DNA of 39,457 nt, taken from assembly GCA_947476525.1 (NCBI GenBank), contig CANJQY010000006.1, positions 1-39,457 of the forward strand. Direction: 5' to 3'. Shown here piece by piece: positions 1 to 8,797 of this stretch. The first letter of the stretch is position 1. Every line of letters begins with the position of its first letter. Origin of the DNA: Oligoflexales bacterium (lineage in GTDB: Bacteria; Bdellovibrionota_B; Oligoflexia; Oligoflexales; RGVZ01). The notes beneath the pieces were generated by a model. The model saw only the letters and a program-made list of their open reading frames with translations. It had not been told where the DNA came from and did not search any database. A program made the translations under genes and the position numbers.

Positions 1-178
1 AATTGTAGTTGATGGAGCACTCCAACTCAAGAAAGGGGCGATGGAGAATAAATTCCAGTTTCGCGTGTTCGAGATACTTTGGTTTGTTGCTTTCCCAGAT
101 AAGAGCGTATTTCTTCTAAATAACAGCGTGTTGGTGAAAACAACAAAGACGATAAGTTCTGGTTCACGTTGTGAAGGC

Positions 179-736
179 TCAGTGACCCTTGCGGACCCCA
201 TTTGATTGACCAAGTTGCTCTTGAATTTGCATCAGGAGTTCAATTTGCTTTTCTTGGGCCAGAAATAGCGTCTTCATTTCTTCGCTTATTAGGAGGTCTA
301 CTTTCCTATGCAGGCCGCGCACTTCGAGCTCTGACTTCAGGTTTATCATGTAGTCCGAGCGAGATCGCATTCGGTCTTTGTCTTCTTTTCGATTTTGGCT
401 CATCATTATGACTGGAGCTTGGAGGGCTGCAATACACGATAAAATCAGATTTAGCAAAATGAATGGATACGGATCAAAGCTTGGATCTGCAGACTTTACG
501 GTGTTATACCCGATCCACAAAAACATAAAGCTAAGGAAGATTATAATAAATTTCCAGCTCCCACCGAAACTTGCCGCGCCGTCAGCCACTCGTTGGTGAA
601 AACTTGGTTTCTCCTCTCGCTCCATTTCGAGCAACTGAATCGACAGCATTTTTTCTTCGTCGAGAGATTCCTTGACCAATCGGTCTAGTTGTTGGACGTG
701 AACCTCCTCAGAATGCAACAAATCTATTAGTTCCAT
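179..736 (-). CDS. DUF1003 family membrane protein
   Basis: This 185-residue protein matches the DUF1003 family as I know it. It has a soluble, charged N-terminus of about 55 residues, a hydrophobic segment at about residues 62-80, a family-typical FDPYPFILLNLILSCIAALQ stretch forming the second membrane helix, and then a basic segment with the MMSQNRKEDKDRMRSRSDY signature. A charged, coiled-coil-like tail rich in Glu and Lys follows. The family has no established biochemical function. It is an inner-membrane protein with both ends probably cytoplasmic. The start at 736 is preceded by a G-rich stretch (GGGGGC) serving as a plausible ribosome binding site. It stands upstream of alr's 3' end on the same strand but nothing suggests a functional link. 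The first 178 bases of the window hold no gene that I can support. Confidence 0.85.
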   Translation of the reverse strand: MELIDLLHSEEVHVQQLDRLVKESLDEEKMLSIQLLEMEREEKPSFHQRVADGAASFGGSWKFIIIFLSFMFLWIGYNTVKSADPSFDPYPFILLNLILSCIAALQAPVIMMSQNRKEDKDRMRSRSDYMINLKSELEVRGLHRKVDLLISEEMKTLFLAQEKQIELLMQIQEQLGQSNGVRKGH

Positions 737-761
737 GCCAAGCCCCCAATTAAATTCTTGT

Positions 762-1880
762 TTAAATTAGTTTTCTTTCTATCGACGGGTGGAGCCTGGT
801 GACCAATTCATAGTGAATGGTCTCTGACCATCCTGCCACGTCAGACGCCGCTATGTATTCTTTACCGTCACCGCCGATCATGGTTGCGGTGTCGCCAACG
901 TTCGACTTGCCGGAAATATCGGTAATGTCGACCATCATCATGTTCATGCAAATTCGGCCGACAATCGGACAGCGTTCGCCGTGAATAAGTACATACGCTT
1001 CACTGCCTGATGCTATCCGCGGATAACCCTCAAAGTAGCCCACTGGCAGCACAGCAATACGCATGGCATGCCTAGTTTTGTAGGTACACCCGTAACCGAT
1101 GTATTCACCCGCAGGGACATTACTGGTGCTCGTAATTTGAGTTCGCCAGCTCAGCACAGGCTTCAAATCTATCAGGGCGCCGTGCAAGTGTTTGTACGAA
1201 ATTTTAGTGGCTTGACTCGGCCAAAATCCGTAAGTTGAAATGCCGACTCGCATCAAATCAAAACGACTTCCCTCTAAAATAAGGGCTGCCGCCGAAGATG
1301 CGGCGTGTGCAATGACCTTGAATCCGCGCCCAGTAAAAACTTTATAGACAGTGTCAAATCTGGCCATCTGCACATTTGCATATTCGAATTCGGTGACATC
1401 CTCGACGTTCGCAAAATGCATGCACACGCCTCGCACTAATTTTTTATCACTCTCAAGCCTAGCGGCAATATCGTCGGCCTCGGCGGGACGAAATCCTTGG
1501 CGCCCCATACCCGTGTCAAATTCGATATGAATTTCAGGTTTGACCTCCCCTTTGAGCCAGGCGCTCAGCCCTTCTTTGTGGCCCACCAACATTTCCAATT
1601 TATTTTTGAAGGCCTGAGAAATGTCTTCAGGAACAAACGGCCCAACCACGAGCAGTCGTCCTTTAAATCCCAAGGTGCGCAGCATGACGCCTTCATCGAC
1701 GTAGTTGACCGCTAACCAAGCAGGGTTTTCAGATTTTAATGCTTCATATATTTCTTTGAGGCCGTGACCGTAGGCATTGCTCTTGAGCACAAAAGCCAAT
1801 TTCTCCTTACCGGCGAGCGCAGAAAATACCTGAACATTGTGTTTCACGTGGTCGGCCTTGAGTTCTATCCACGTCAGCAT
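762..1880 (-). CDS. alr: Alanine racemase
   Basis: The product is a fold-type III PLP enzyme that interconverts L- and D-alanine for peptidoglycan precursors in the cytoplasm. The PLP lysine is Lys33 in the motif VLKSNAYGHG. Further family marks are HIEFDTGMGRQG, the AHAASSAA segment, the IGYGCTYKT segment carrying the second catalytic tyrosine, and the C-terminal GRICMNMMMVDIT block. At 372 residues it has the normal family length. The open frame extends upstream to 1934, but I chose the ATG at 1880: AGGAG sits eight bases before it and the protein then begins MLTWIELK, the usual N-terminus. The upstream 18 residues would be atypical. It is probably transcribed as a single gene or with the DUF1003 gene downstream. 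Confidence 0.96.
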   Translation of the reverse strand: MLTWIELKADHVKHNVQVFSALAGKEKLAFVLKSNAYGHGLKEIYEALKSENPAWLAVNYVDEGVMLRTLGFKGRLLVVGPFVPEDISQAFKNKLEMLVGHKEGLSAWLKGEVKPEIHIEFDTGMGRQGFRPAEADDIAARLESDKKLVRGVCMHFANVEDVTEFEYANVQMARFDTVYKVFTGRGFKVIAHAASSAAALILEGSRFDLMRVGISTYGFWPSQATKISYKHLHGALIDLKPVLSWRTQITSTSNVPAGEYIGYGCTYKTRHAMRIAVLPVGYFEGYPRIASGSEAYVLIHGERCPIVGRICMNMMMVDITDISGKSNVGDTATMIGGDGKEYIAASDVAGWSETIHYELVTRLHPSIERKLI

Positions 1881-2001
1881 GATGGTAACTCCTAAAGGGA
1901 AATTTAATCCGCTCAAATAGGAATATTGTACCATCCTTATTTTTTTTTGACGAAATCTGAGGCTTGAAGTTAAGATTTTAAGTGGTCGGGCAAGTATATG
2001 C

Positions 2002-3228
2002 TTAGTTGATCATGGTTCCTAAAACCCTGAGGCCAAAAACTTTTGGCATCGGACCCACGGTTGGACCCACCAAAGGGGTTTGAAGGGATAAAGTGACTGG
2101 CAATTTTTCAATGCTACAAACTTTGTCGTGGTTGGCAGCCATCACCGCCGCCGCCATGTTGCCGGCCGAGTCTTCACCCATCACAACACCAAGGTTGTCT
2201 AAGCATGTGGGCAGGACCTTAGCGCTAATACTGAACGGAGCGCCTCGGCGCGTTAAGTTTAAGGTGCTGATAGGTAACAAGTTGAATTTAAAATTAGCCT
2301 TTTGGCCTGCAAGCAAAACAGACTCGCTAGTCGTCGCCTCTAATTTTACACCACTTGGCACACTAAGAGCCTTGACGGTGTAGACCTCTTGGGTCTGGCT
2401 TAATGAACGGCAGTTGGAGTTAGGTGAATACACCGAAACAATGGCGACAACCCTGCCGCCAGGTCCTGAGAACAGTGCTCCTACAGCCTTTTCCTTACAC
2501 GTTTTGTCCCAGGTTATGGCAAGGGAGCCGTCCCCTGATATCTTTAGACTACGCGGTGCTTTTAAACCTAACGCATACAAAGATTTCATTTCACCGGGAC
2601 GGCTCACAAGTTGTGCGCTTTGACTAGGAGCGTGAACAGCCGATAGCGCAATACGCTTTGTTTCAAATTGGCAGGCGGGTAGGGAGGTCGCCACAGATTG
2701 ACTAGAAAGTTCCTGCACCAGGTTGATGCCCATGGCCATCGTACCATGATTTGACACTGGGCTGATGAGAACGCCAGCCATAGGCTTGCAGGTGTTTTGA
2801 TAAGATACAAAAATGTGCCCTTGGGCCATTGATACATTCGTAGCCTCAATGAGTATTAAGCGGCCAGAACCAGACTCAGGAAAAACATCTATCGCTTTGT
2901 CAGTAGAAACGGGGAGTACGAGATCTTCCTTCGTAGGCAGGGCCGAACACAGTTTGGCTGAGCGTTCCACGACGACACCAACTTGTACGACGTTGATTTC
3001 TTCTTTGATTAAAATTCCGCGAAATGTCTCGCCGCAACCGCGCTCATAGCTGACCTTGATGCCTGCGGCTGGACCATTCGTTTTGGACCTCTTGGGCGTC
3101 AGATCACCAACTATAACCGTTGGTTTTAGGTAGGCGGCCTGGGTGTCTACTTGTGAGGCGCCGTAGGCGTGGGGACTTGTCGCAAACATGCATAAGATAG
3201 AGAAGGTCAAATTTAGGCCCAAAGACAT
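2002..3228 (-). CDS. Secreted protein with four Cys-pair repeat modules
   Basis: I do not recognise this 408-residue protein. Residues 1-23 form a signal peptide (hydrophobic stretch ending HAYGA), so it is exported to the periplasm or beyond. The mature part appears to consist of four diverged modules of about 90-100 residues. Each module has a first cysteine after a short strand (C65, C147, C244, C342) and a second one further on (C94, C186, C273, C371). The spacing is 29 residues in modules one, three and four and 39 in module two. Between the cysteines lies a hydrophobic VGAL/AGVL...VVAIV-like pair of strands, which suggests disulphide-stapled beta modules. GGAGAAT upstream of the ATG provides the ribosome binding site. 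No neighbour indicates a function. Confidence 0.7.
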   Translation of the reverse strand: MSLGLNLTFSILCMFATSPHAYGASQVDTQAAYLKPTVIVGDLTPKRSKTNGPAAGIKVSYERGCGETFRGILIKEEINVVQVGVVVERSAKLCSALPTKEDLVLPVSTDKAIDVFPESGSGRLILIEATNVSMAQGHIFVSYQNTCKPMAGVLISPVSNHGTMAMGINLVQELSSQSVATSLPACQFETKRIALSAVHAPSQSAQLVSRPGEMKSLYALGLKAPRSLKISGDGSLAITWDKTCKEKAVGALFSGPGGRVVAIVSVYSPNSNCRSLSQTQEVYTVKALSVPSGVKLEATTSESVLLAGQKANFKFNLLPISTLNLTRRGAPFSISAKVLPTCLDNLGVVMGEDSAGNMAAAVMAANHDKVCSIEKLPVTLSLQTPLVGPTVGPMPKVFGLRVLGTMIN

Positions 3229-3589
3229 ATTTTATTCTCCGGTGGTCTGGAGTTTGATCGGCTGACAAAAGTTTAAGATTTTCCATTTATATTACAATTA
3301 TGATTAGAAATCAAGATTAATATGATAAAATCATTAAAATTTTTGCAAAATAGCTCTAGGACGCAGAAGGTGCCAGGCCTTTCTGGACAGCCTAATGCCG
3401 CCTGACCCGCCGTTTGGCCTGCCTTTGGATCTGGCCGCCGATCAAGAGCTCTGGTAAATTTCTCGACCGATGGAGCAAACAGATGGTTGCATCCCGCCGA
3501 GGTCTCTGATACATTCCTGGTTCAACCGACGTGGATATCTTTAACATACTGAAATAACACGTCTTTTAAGTAACTGGAGTTTTCTCGAT
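3229..3589. other. Intergenic region between divergent genes, before rpmH
   Basis: This 361-base stretch separates the minus-strand secreted-protein gene from rpmH. Its first 120 bases are AT-rich and should hold the promoter of the minus-strand gene. The remainder (about 3360-3540) is GC-richer and should hold the rpmH promoter. I see no convincing -35/-10 pair, no open frame of note and no obvious structured RNA. I looked for DnaA boxes because rpmH often lies near the origin, and saw none. Confidence 0.5.
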
Positions 3590-3742
3590 ATGTCAAAACG
3601 TACATTTCAACCGCACAATAAGCGCCGAATTCGTGTTCATGGATTCCGTGAACGTATGAAATCTGCTGCTGGCCGCGCGGTGCTTGCACTTCGCCGCTCA
3701 AAAGGCCGCAAAAAAATCGCTCCAACGATCTACCAGAAGTAA
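3590..3742 (+). CDS. rpmH: 50S ribosomal protein L34
   Basis: The 50-residue, strongly basic product begins [20 protein letters not shown] and continues with the family-typical ERM...[16 protein letters not shown] block, so it is ribosomal protein L34 of the large subunit. GGAG lies ten bases before the ATG. It is followed after 189 bases by rnpA, the standard order in most bacteria, where L34 and the RNase P protein are co-transcribed. The C-terminal extension IAPTIYQK after the usual KGRKK end is a few residues longer than in E. coli. Confidence 0.97.
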   Translation: MSKRTFQPHNKRRIRVHGFRERMKSAAGRAVLALRRSKGRKKIAPTIYQK

Positions 3743-3931
3743 TCTTCGGTTGGTGGTGAGGCCTGCTGGTTGTTTAGGCTTTTATTAGGCTCTAAATGCT
3801 CGACAAGTGTCCCATCACTAAGACTCTTCTTACACGACTTCCGTAGAAGGTAACTTCTGCTTATGTAGTGTGTTGGTTTTTTTGCGCCAAATGAGATGCC
3901 TTAGCGTGTTTATAGTTAAAGAAAGTTGTGT

Positions 3932-4333
3932 ATGCCCGGAATTTCAAAATCACAACGTCTTCTGACTAAACGAGATTTTGATGCGACTTTAGATTCTCAA
4001 CAGAATGGCACGGGCGTAAAGATTGTGTGTCGCGATTTTGTTTTGGTAGCCTCACCCCCTGCGGCTGATCGCCCTGCGCGACTAGGACTCATCGTCAGTC
4101 GGAAAGTTGGGAACTCGGTGGTGCGTAATCGAGTCAAGCGCTGTGTTCGCGAGTATTTCAGAAACGAGCTAGTGTCCCAGCAACCTCTCAACGGTTGCAA
4201 CCTCGTCGTGATTGCAAGACCGTCTTTGGTCAACCAAGAAGGCCGAGTCAAAGATGACATTCAAGGTTCTCTCAAGCATTGTGCAGACAGACTACTTAAG
4301 AAGTTATCAGGACCGAGCAAGTCTTGCCCATGA
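3932..4333 (+). CDS. rnpA: Ribonuclease P protein component
   Basis: This 133-residue basic protein is the protein subunit of RNase P, which assists the catalytic RNA in trimming the 5' ends of pre-tRNAs. The diagnostic RNP motif is present as VGNSVVRNRVKRCVREYFR, preceded by LGLIVSRK, and the N-terminal SQRLLTKRDFDATL matches the family. I take the ATG at 3932; an upstream TTG at 3926 is in frame but less likely. The stop codon overlaps the start of yidD (ATGA), indicating translational coupling within rpmH-rnpA-yidD-yidC. Confidence 0.95.
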   Translation: MPGISKSQRLLTKRDFDATLDSQQNGTGVKIVCRDFVLVASPPAADRPARLGLIVSRKVGNSVVRNRVKRCVREYFRNELVSQQPLNGCNLVVIARPSLVNQEGRVKDDIQGSLKHCADRLLKKLSGPSKSCP

Positions 4334-4620
4334 TTCGTTTAGAGATGGGCACTGCTAAATGTGCTGATAAGTGTGCTGATAAGTGTGCTGATAAGCGTTC
4401 TGTACCGCACCTTGTTTTGAAGGCATTGATTAGACTGTACCAGCTGTTGTTCTCCCCCTTTCTTGCTGCTCTTGGTGCCCAATGCCGCTTCTACCCCTCG
4501 TGTTCTCAATATGCGAGCGAATGCTTAGACCAAGATCCTTGGCCAAAAGCCTTAAAAAGAATTTCCAGGCGACTGATAAAATGCGGGCCCTGGCACCCAG
4601 GAGGAATTGATTTACCATGA
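4330..4620 (+). CDS. yidD: Membrane protein insertion efficiency factor YidD
   Basis: The 96-residue product has the YidD core: ALIRLYQLLFSPFL followed by CRFYPSCSQYA and the C-terminal GPWHPGGIDLP, with the conserved cysteines. YidD is a small membrane-associated protein that helps YidC-dependent insertion, and it sits in its usual place between rnpA and yidC. The start ATG overlaps the rnpA stop and the stop overlaps the yidC start (ATGA at both ends). The oddity is the N-terminus: three perfect 12-base tandem copies (4360-4395) encode a repeated Cys-Ala-Asp-Lys unit ahead of the conserved core. An ATG at 4345 is an alternative start that would still include the repeats. Confidence 0.93.
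   Translation: MIRLEMGTAKCADKCADKCADKRSVPHLVLKALIRLYQLLFSPFLAALGAQCRFYPSCSQYASECLDQDPWPKALKRISRRLIKCGPWHPGGIDLP
4360..4395 (+). repeat. yidD: Three tandem 12-bp copies inside yidD
   Basis: The unit tgtgctgataag occurs three times in a row without mismatch. It is in frame and encodes Cys-Ala-Asp-Lys repeats in the YidD N-terminal extension. Its length is a multiple of three, so slippage would change copy number without breaking the gene. Confidence 0.95.
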
Positions 4621-6335
4621 ATAAAGATCCTGATTTATTAGCAAATAGAGGCTCGTTCATTGCCATTGCTTTGTGCGTTGTTTTTTATCTCGGCGTGAAC
4701 CAATACCTCACTCGAAAGTACCCGGGCTTTGGTCAACGCCCAACGACGGCAGCTGATACGACAAATACCGCGGCCCCCGTAAATTCAAATGCCGCTTCAC
4801 CGTCCGACAGCTCGCTAGCGAATAATTCTTCGACGGTAAACAACGCCGCGAATACTGCACCCAACAGCGCAGCAAAATCCAACGCGGTTACAGCTGTCGT
4901 TGCACCCCAAATGCCGGCCAGTGACCTCGTCATAGATTCCCAAGACGTCACGTTTTCCTTTCGCCAAGATTTAGGTTCCCTGTCGTCGGCCAAACTTAAA
5001 AACTACAAGGACGTCAACACCTCTGACAGCGCACCCGTCGAGCTGTTTGCTAGACCGGCAACGGTTCAAGCCTATGCACAAAATCCACCTACCCGCACAG
5101 GTCCACTTTCCTTTTCCGGAGTGCGAACGGCAGATGGCATAAAATTTTCTCGCGTAGATGGCCCGTGGAAAATCGATCAACAGTGGACCTTGCCTGCCTC
5201 CGGTTACGGCGGTAAACTGGCCATTACCTATTCCAATCAATCGGCAGTCGCTCAACCACTTGTGGCGACCGTCATGACTCAAGTTGGGGCTCATACTAAC
5301 ACGGCTTCGACATCATTTTTTGCGCCAGGTCAACCGGGAGAAGAGCCTCGCTTCTTGACGCAGTTTGATAGCAGCGACAGCTTTACTAACCTCAAAGATT
5401 TCTGCAAAGATCAGGCCTTGACGGTCATCGCAAAAAATCAAAGATTAGATTTTTTCGGATTTGATACTCACTATTTTGTCTTTGCACTATTGCCCCAAGC
5501 AAGTGCTTCTTACCGCACCGCATTTGCCGGCTTCACGCCAGACAGCGGGCAGGGCGCTCTTTGCGAAATCACAACGACCGCCACAAGTGATTTTGGCAGC
5601 ATCGCCCCCCTAGCCACCGCCACCTTGACCTACGACGTCTGGTCGGGGCCAAAAGAGGTCGAATATTTATCGGCCTTTAATCCTCACCTCAAAACGACAC
5701 TCGGCCTCGGCTGGCTAGATATGATTGCGCATCCTTTACTTTTGTCGATTAAAGGCCTCTATAAAGTAACGCACAACTACGGCCTTGCCATCATAGCACT
5801 CACCCTATTGCTTAAAGTGTTGTTTTTTCCGCTAACCAAGCAAGCAGCTCACAGCGCCGCAAAAATGAAAAAACTTAATCCACAGATGGCCATTATAAAA
5901 GAGCGCTATAAGGGTGATGCTCAAAAGTCTCAAATGGAAATCATGAAGTTCATGTCAGAAAATAAAATTAATCCGATGAAAGGTTGTTTGCCGATCCTTC
6001 CAACGATTCCCGTATTCTTTGCCTTGTTTCGAGTCCTAGGAGGTTCGATCGACCTTCGTCATGCTCCGTTTTTTGGATGGATTATCGATCTTTCCGCAAA
6101 AGACCCTTACTTTGTAACGCCAATTATTTTGACCGGATTCATGTTTATCCAACAAAAACTTACACCCATGACTGGAGTTGATAAAACCCAGGAAAAAGTT
6201 ATGCAATATATGCCGCTCATTTTTGGAGTTATGATGATCTCCCTTCCGTCGGGACTTGTGCTTTACATGCTGACCAACACAATCGTGTCGATTGCTCAGC
6301 AACGTTTTTTAAATAAGAAGTTCGCGAATATTTAA
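4617..6335 (+). CDS. yidC: Membrane protein insertase YidC
   Basis: This 572-residue protein is the YidC/Oxa1 insertase, which inserts and folds inner-membrane proteins with or without Sec. It has the Gram-negative layout. An N-terminal membrane helix lies at about residues 13-30, followed by an Ala/Asn/Ser-rich linker and a large beta-rich periplasmic domain (about 95-350). The conserved insertase core comes last (GLGWLDMIAHPLL, then YGLAIIALTLLLKVLFFPLT, the KMKKLNPQMAIIKERYKGD cytoplasmic loop and the final helices ending in IAQQRFLNKK). GGAGG sits about ten bases upstream and the start overlaps the yidD stop. The linker is low-complexity and alignment there will be poor. Confidence 0.97.
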   Translation: MNKDPDLLANRGSFIAIALCVVFYLGVNQYLTRKYPGFGQRPTTAADTTNTAAPVNSNAASPSDSSLANNSSTVNNAANTAPNSAAKSNAVTAVVAPQMPASDLVIDSQDVTFSFRQDLGSLSSAKLKNYKDVNTSDSAPVELFARPATVQAYAQNPPTRTGPLSFSGVRTADGIKFSRVDGPWKIDQQWTLPASGYGGKLAITYSNQSAVAQPLVATVMTQVGAHTNTASTSFFAPGQPGEEPRFLTQFDSSDSFTNLKDFCKDQALTVIAKNQRLDFFGFDTHYFVFALLPQASASYRTAFAGFTPDSGQGALCEITTTATSDFGSIAPLATATLTYDVWSGPKEVEYLSAFNPHLKTTLGLGWLDMIAHPLLLSIKGLYKVTHNYGLAIIALTLLLKVLFFPLTKQAAHSAAKMKKLNPQMAIIKERYKGDAQKSQMEIMKFMSENKINPMKGCLPILPTIPVFFALFRVLGGSIDLRHAPFFGWIIDLSAKDPYFVTPIILTGFMFIQQKLTPMTGVDKTQEKVMQYMPLIFGVMMISLPSGLVLYMLTNTIVSIAQQRFLNKKFANI

Positions 6336-6400
6336 CCATTCGCTCTTAATTAACAACCCACAGAATTACTGAATGCAGTAAACCACCAGGAGTATCGAAA

Positions 6401-7387
6401 ATGGAATCGTACACAACGCAAAAGACCATCAGGATCGAAGCAAAGTCTGTTGAGCAAGCCGTCACGCTTGCTTGTGTCAAACTTAACGTCTCTAAGGAAG
6501 GCCTTGAATTCAAGGTTCTTAAAGAAGTAAAACCAGGCCTCGTAAGCTTTTTTCTTGGCGCAAAAGCAGAAATTGAAGCTTGGCAAAAACCGGTCCACGG
6601 CCGCGACCGCGGTGGTCGCAAGGGCGCCAATGGTGGACGTGACGGCGAGCGTTCCGCGTCACAAAAATCGAATTCTGAGCGTCACAACTCTGCTAGCAGC
6701 GCTGGCCGGGATAATGGCCGGGATAATAATCGAGATAATGGCCGGGATAATAATCGAGATGGTGGCCACGACGGCGCTCGCCAGCAATCGGCCCGAGGCC
6801 CTCGCACCGAGCGTCCACGTTTTGAAGAGCGCGCCCCCCGTGAAGAGCGTCCACCAGCAGAGCCGTTGACACCAGAAGTCCAAGCTCAACTAGAGCACGA
6901 TATTCGTAAATTCTGTGTCGACCTATGTGGCATGATTGTTGGCGAGCCAGTAAACGTTACCTCCACAATGTCCGATGGCAAAATGATGCTTGAAGTGGAC
7001 AACGCTGCCATTGCGTCGATTATTCAATCGAACACCAAATTTGTTGAGTGCCTCGAACATATTCTTCGCAAAAAACCTCGTGACCTCAAGCAAGAACTGC
7101 CCTTCCGCATATTCATTGACGCTCAAGGCAGCCGCAAAGGCCGCGAAGTAGAGCTGGCTCGCATAGCCCTCGAAAAAGCCGCTGAAGTCGTCGCTACTGG
7201 ACAAAAATGTATTCTTGATTACAAGAGTGCGGCTGACCGGAAGGTCATTCATATGGCCCTAGAAAATGATTCTCGCGTCTACACAAAATCTATTGGCAAC
7301 GGCCCAAGCCGCAAACTGATGATCTTGGTTTCTCGAGGCCGTAACAGCGATCAAGCTAACGGCTCTGACCAGAGCTCAAATACCTAA
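6401..7387 (+). CDS. jag: Jag/KhpB RNA-binding protein with degenerate KH domain
   Basis: The protein has 328 residues and the expected Jag position between yidC and mnmE. The Jag-N domain covers residues 1-60 (SVEQAVTLACVKLNVSKEGLEFKVL). A long Arg/Asp/Asn-rich disordered linker spans about 64-155. A KH-like segment at about 170-232 follows, and an R3H domain at about 235-312 carries AADRKVIHMALENDSRV and the IGNGPSRKLMIL end. Jag/KhpB proteins bind RNA and influence cell elongation and division in Gram-positives; the role here is inferred only by family. The KH segment lacks the GXXG RNA-binding loop: where LIGxxG is expected the sequence reads IIQSNT (207-212). CCAGGAG precedes the ATG. 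Confidence 0.9.
   Translation: MESYTTQKTIRIEAKSVEQAVTLACVKLNVSKEGLEFKVLKEVKPGLVSFFLGAKAEIEAWQKPVHGRDRGGRKGANGGRDGERSASQKSNSERHNSASSAGRDNGRDNNRDNGRDNNRDGGHDGARQQSARGPRTERPRFEERAPREERPPAEPLTPEVQAQLEHDIRKFCVDLCGMIVGEPVNVTSTMSDGKMMLEVDNAAIASIIQSNTKFVECLEHILRKKPRDLKQELPFRIFIDAQGSRKGREVELARIALEKAAEVVATGQKCILDYKSAADRKVIHMALENDSRVYTKSIGNGPSRKLMILVSRGRNSDQANGSDQSSNT
6716..6760 (+). repeat. jag: 24-bp direct repeat in the jag linker
   Basis: A 24-base unit starting ggccgggataataatcgaga occurs at 6716-6739 and again, minus its last three bases, at 6740-6760. A 12-base partial copy lies at 6704-6715. It encodes the GRDNNRDN repeats of the disordered linker. Confidence 0.85.
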
Positions 7388-7403
7388 TTGAGTGAGATGA
7401 ACG

Positions 7404-8786
7404 ATGCTTCGCCCAAATGACGAACATCCTATTGCAGCTCTCGCTAGCGGCTCCGGACCTGGGGCCGTTGGCGTTATTAGGCTTTCTGGCCTCGATTGCT
7501 GGGACGTTGTTAAACATTGTTTAGGTGGGATTTCTGAACCCACCGCACGCCGCGTAGGTGTGAAAGTATTTCTAGACCCAATCACACTGGAATCCGTCGA
7601 TGAACTTGTAGTCGTATTTTTCAAAGGTCCACACTCTTACACTGGACAGGACACGGTTGAATTTTTTTGCCACGGTGGGCCTTATATTATTCAAAGAATA
7701 TTGGGACTGCTATATGCGCACGGCGCCAGACCGGCACAGGCTGGAGAATTTACTAAACGAGCTTTGTTAAATGGTAAGCTTGACCTAACGGCCGCCGAAG
7801 GTATTAAAGATCTTGTCGAGGCGCAGTCCAGACAGCAATGGCTTGCGGGGCGTCAGCTGTATACTGGCAAACTTAAAGAAGAGATCGATTCCCTCAGAAA
7901 AGAAGTTATCGGAGCCATGGCCTACCTCGAAGCCATGATCGATTTTCCAGACGAAGAAGACACACACCATGTAGGCCTAAGCCACGTTCGCTCAAGATTA
8001 GGTAATGTGTCAAAGCAACTGACTTCCCTAGTCTCAACGTTTCAAAGTGGGCAGGTTGCAAGTCGCGGCCTCATGGTCGTGTTTGCAGGGGCGCCTAACG
8101 CTGGAAAATCAACTCTACTCAACACACTACTCGGAAGACAACGCGCCATTGTGAGTGCCACTCCTGGAACCACTAGAGACTACATTGAAGAACCTTGTCT
8201 TTTTGATGGCCGGCTTGTGCGTTTAGTTGATACCGCCGGCATTCGAGAAACAAACGATCAAATCGAACGCGAGGGAGTTTCGCTGTCGAATCGATTAATT
8301 GAAGAGGCTGACGTCGTCATCTTGCTAAACTCTGCTGATTCGTCGTCGTCGGAACGCGAAGCCATGGCCACCTTAAAGACGTCCCTTCAGGCGAAAGCTA
8401 AGCAACTAAAAAATATTTCGCTCATCGCGCTTTTGACCAAATCCGATCAATCACAGCCTGCGTGGGCCTCGGGGCTAATGCCCATAAGCTGCAAAACGGG
8501 AGACGGCGTTGGAGACCTCCAAGCCGCCCTCATAAAAATTGTCGATGAGCATACGGGGAGTTTGGAAGAACGCCCTTTCTTGACGTCACAGCGGCAGCAG
8601 TCGGCGCTTTTGGCGGCCCAATCTGCGGTCGACAAATTTACGCATCAAGCTCAACAAAAAGCCGGTCCAGAAATGCTTGCCTTTGAACTACTTGAAGCGG
8701 CAAGAGCCTTGTCGTCGGTGGTCGGAGATATTTCGAACGAAGATATTTTAGATAAAGTATTTAGTGAATTTTGTATCGGGAAGTGA
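7404..8786 (+). CDS. mnmE: tRNA modification GTPase MnmE
   Basis: This 460-residue GTPase works with MnmG to install carboxymethylaminomethyl groups on wobble uridines of tRNAs. It contains the N-terminal tetrahydrofolate-binding domain ([21 protein letters not shown]) and the helical domain. An inserted G domain has the P-loop GAPNAGKST, switch region GTTRDYIEE and DTAGIRE. The invariant C-terminal FCIGK supplies the catalytic cysteine. The gene begins 16 bases after jag ends and is the last of the rpmH-to-mnmE run. GAGTGAGATGA provides a reasonable ribosome binding site. Confidence 0.97.
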   Translation: MLRPNDEHPIAALASGSGPGAVGVIRLSGLDCWDVVKHCLGGISEPTARRVGVKVFLDPITLESVDELVVVFFKGPHSYTGQDTVEFFCHGGPYIIQRILGLLYAHGARPAQAGEFTKRALLNGKLDLTAAEGIKDLVEAQSRQQWLAGRQLYTGKLKEEIDSLRKEVIGAMAYLEAMIDFPDEEDTHHVGLSHVRSRLGNVSKQLTSLVSTFQSGQVASRGLMVVFAGAPNAGKSTLLNTLLGRQRAIVSATPGTTRDYIEEPCLFDGRLVRLVDTAGIRETNDQIEREGVSLSNRLIEEADVVILLNSADSSSSEREAMATLKTSLQAKAKQLKNISLIALLTKSDQSQPAWASGLMPISCKTGDGVGDLQAALIKIVDEHTGSLEERPFLTSQRQQSALLAAQSAVDKFTHQAQQKAGPEMLAFELLEAARALSSVVGDISNEDILDKVFSEFCIGK

Positions 8787-8797
8787 CATGCCAATAT

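Noticed and set aside
3229-3589. Replication origin near rpmH
   Set aside because: No DnaA-box cluster was seen by eye and dnaA is not in the window. A motif scan would settle it.
3743-3931. Possible structured RNA between rpmH and rnpA (AGAAG-GTAA-CTTCT hairpin followed by a T-run further on)
   Set aside because: Only a five-base stem is visible and the T-run is too distant for a terminator. No known RNA family is recognisable.
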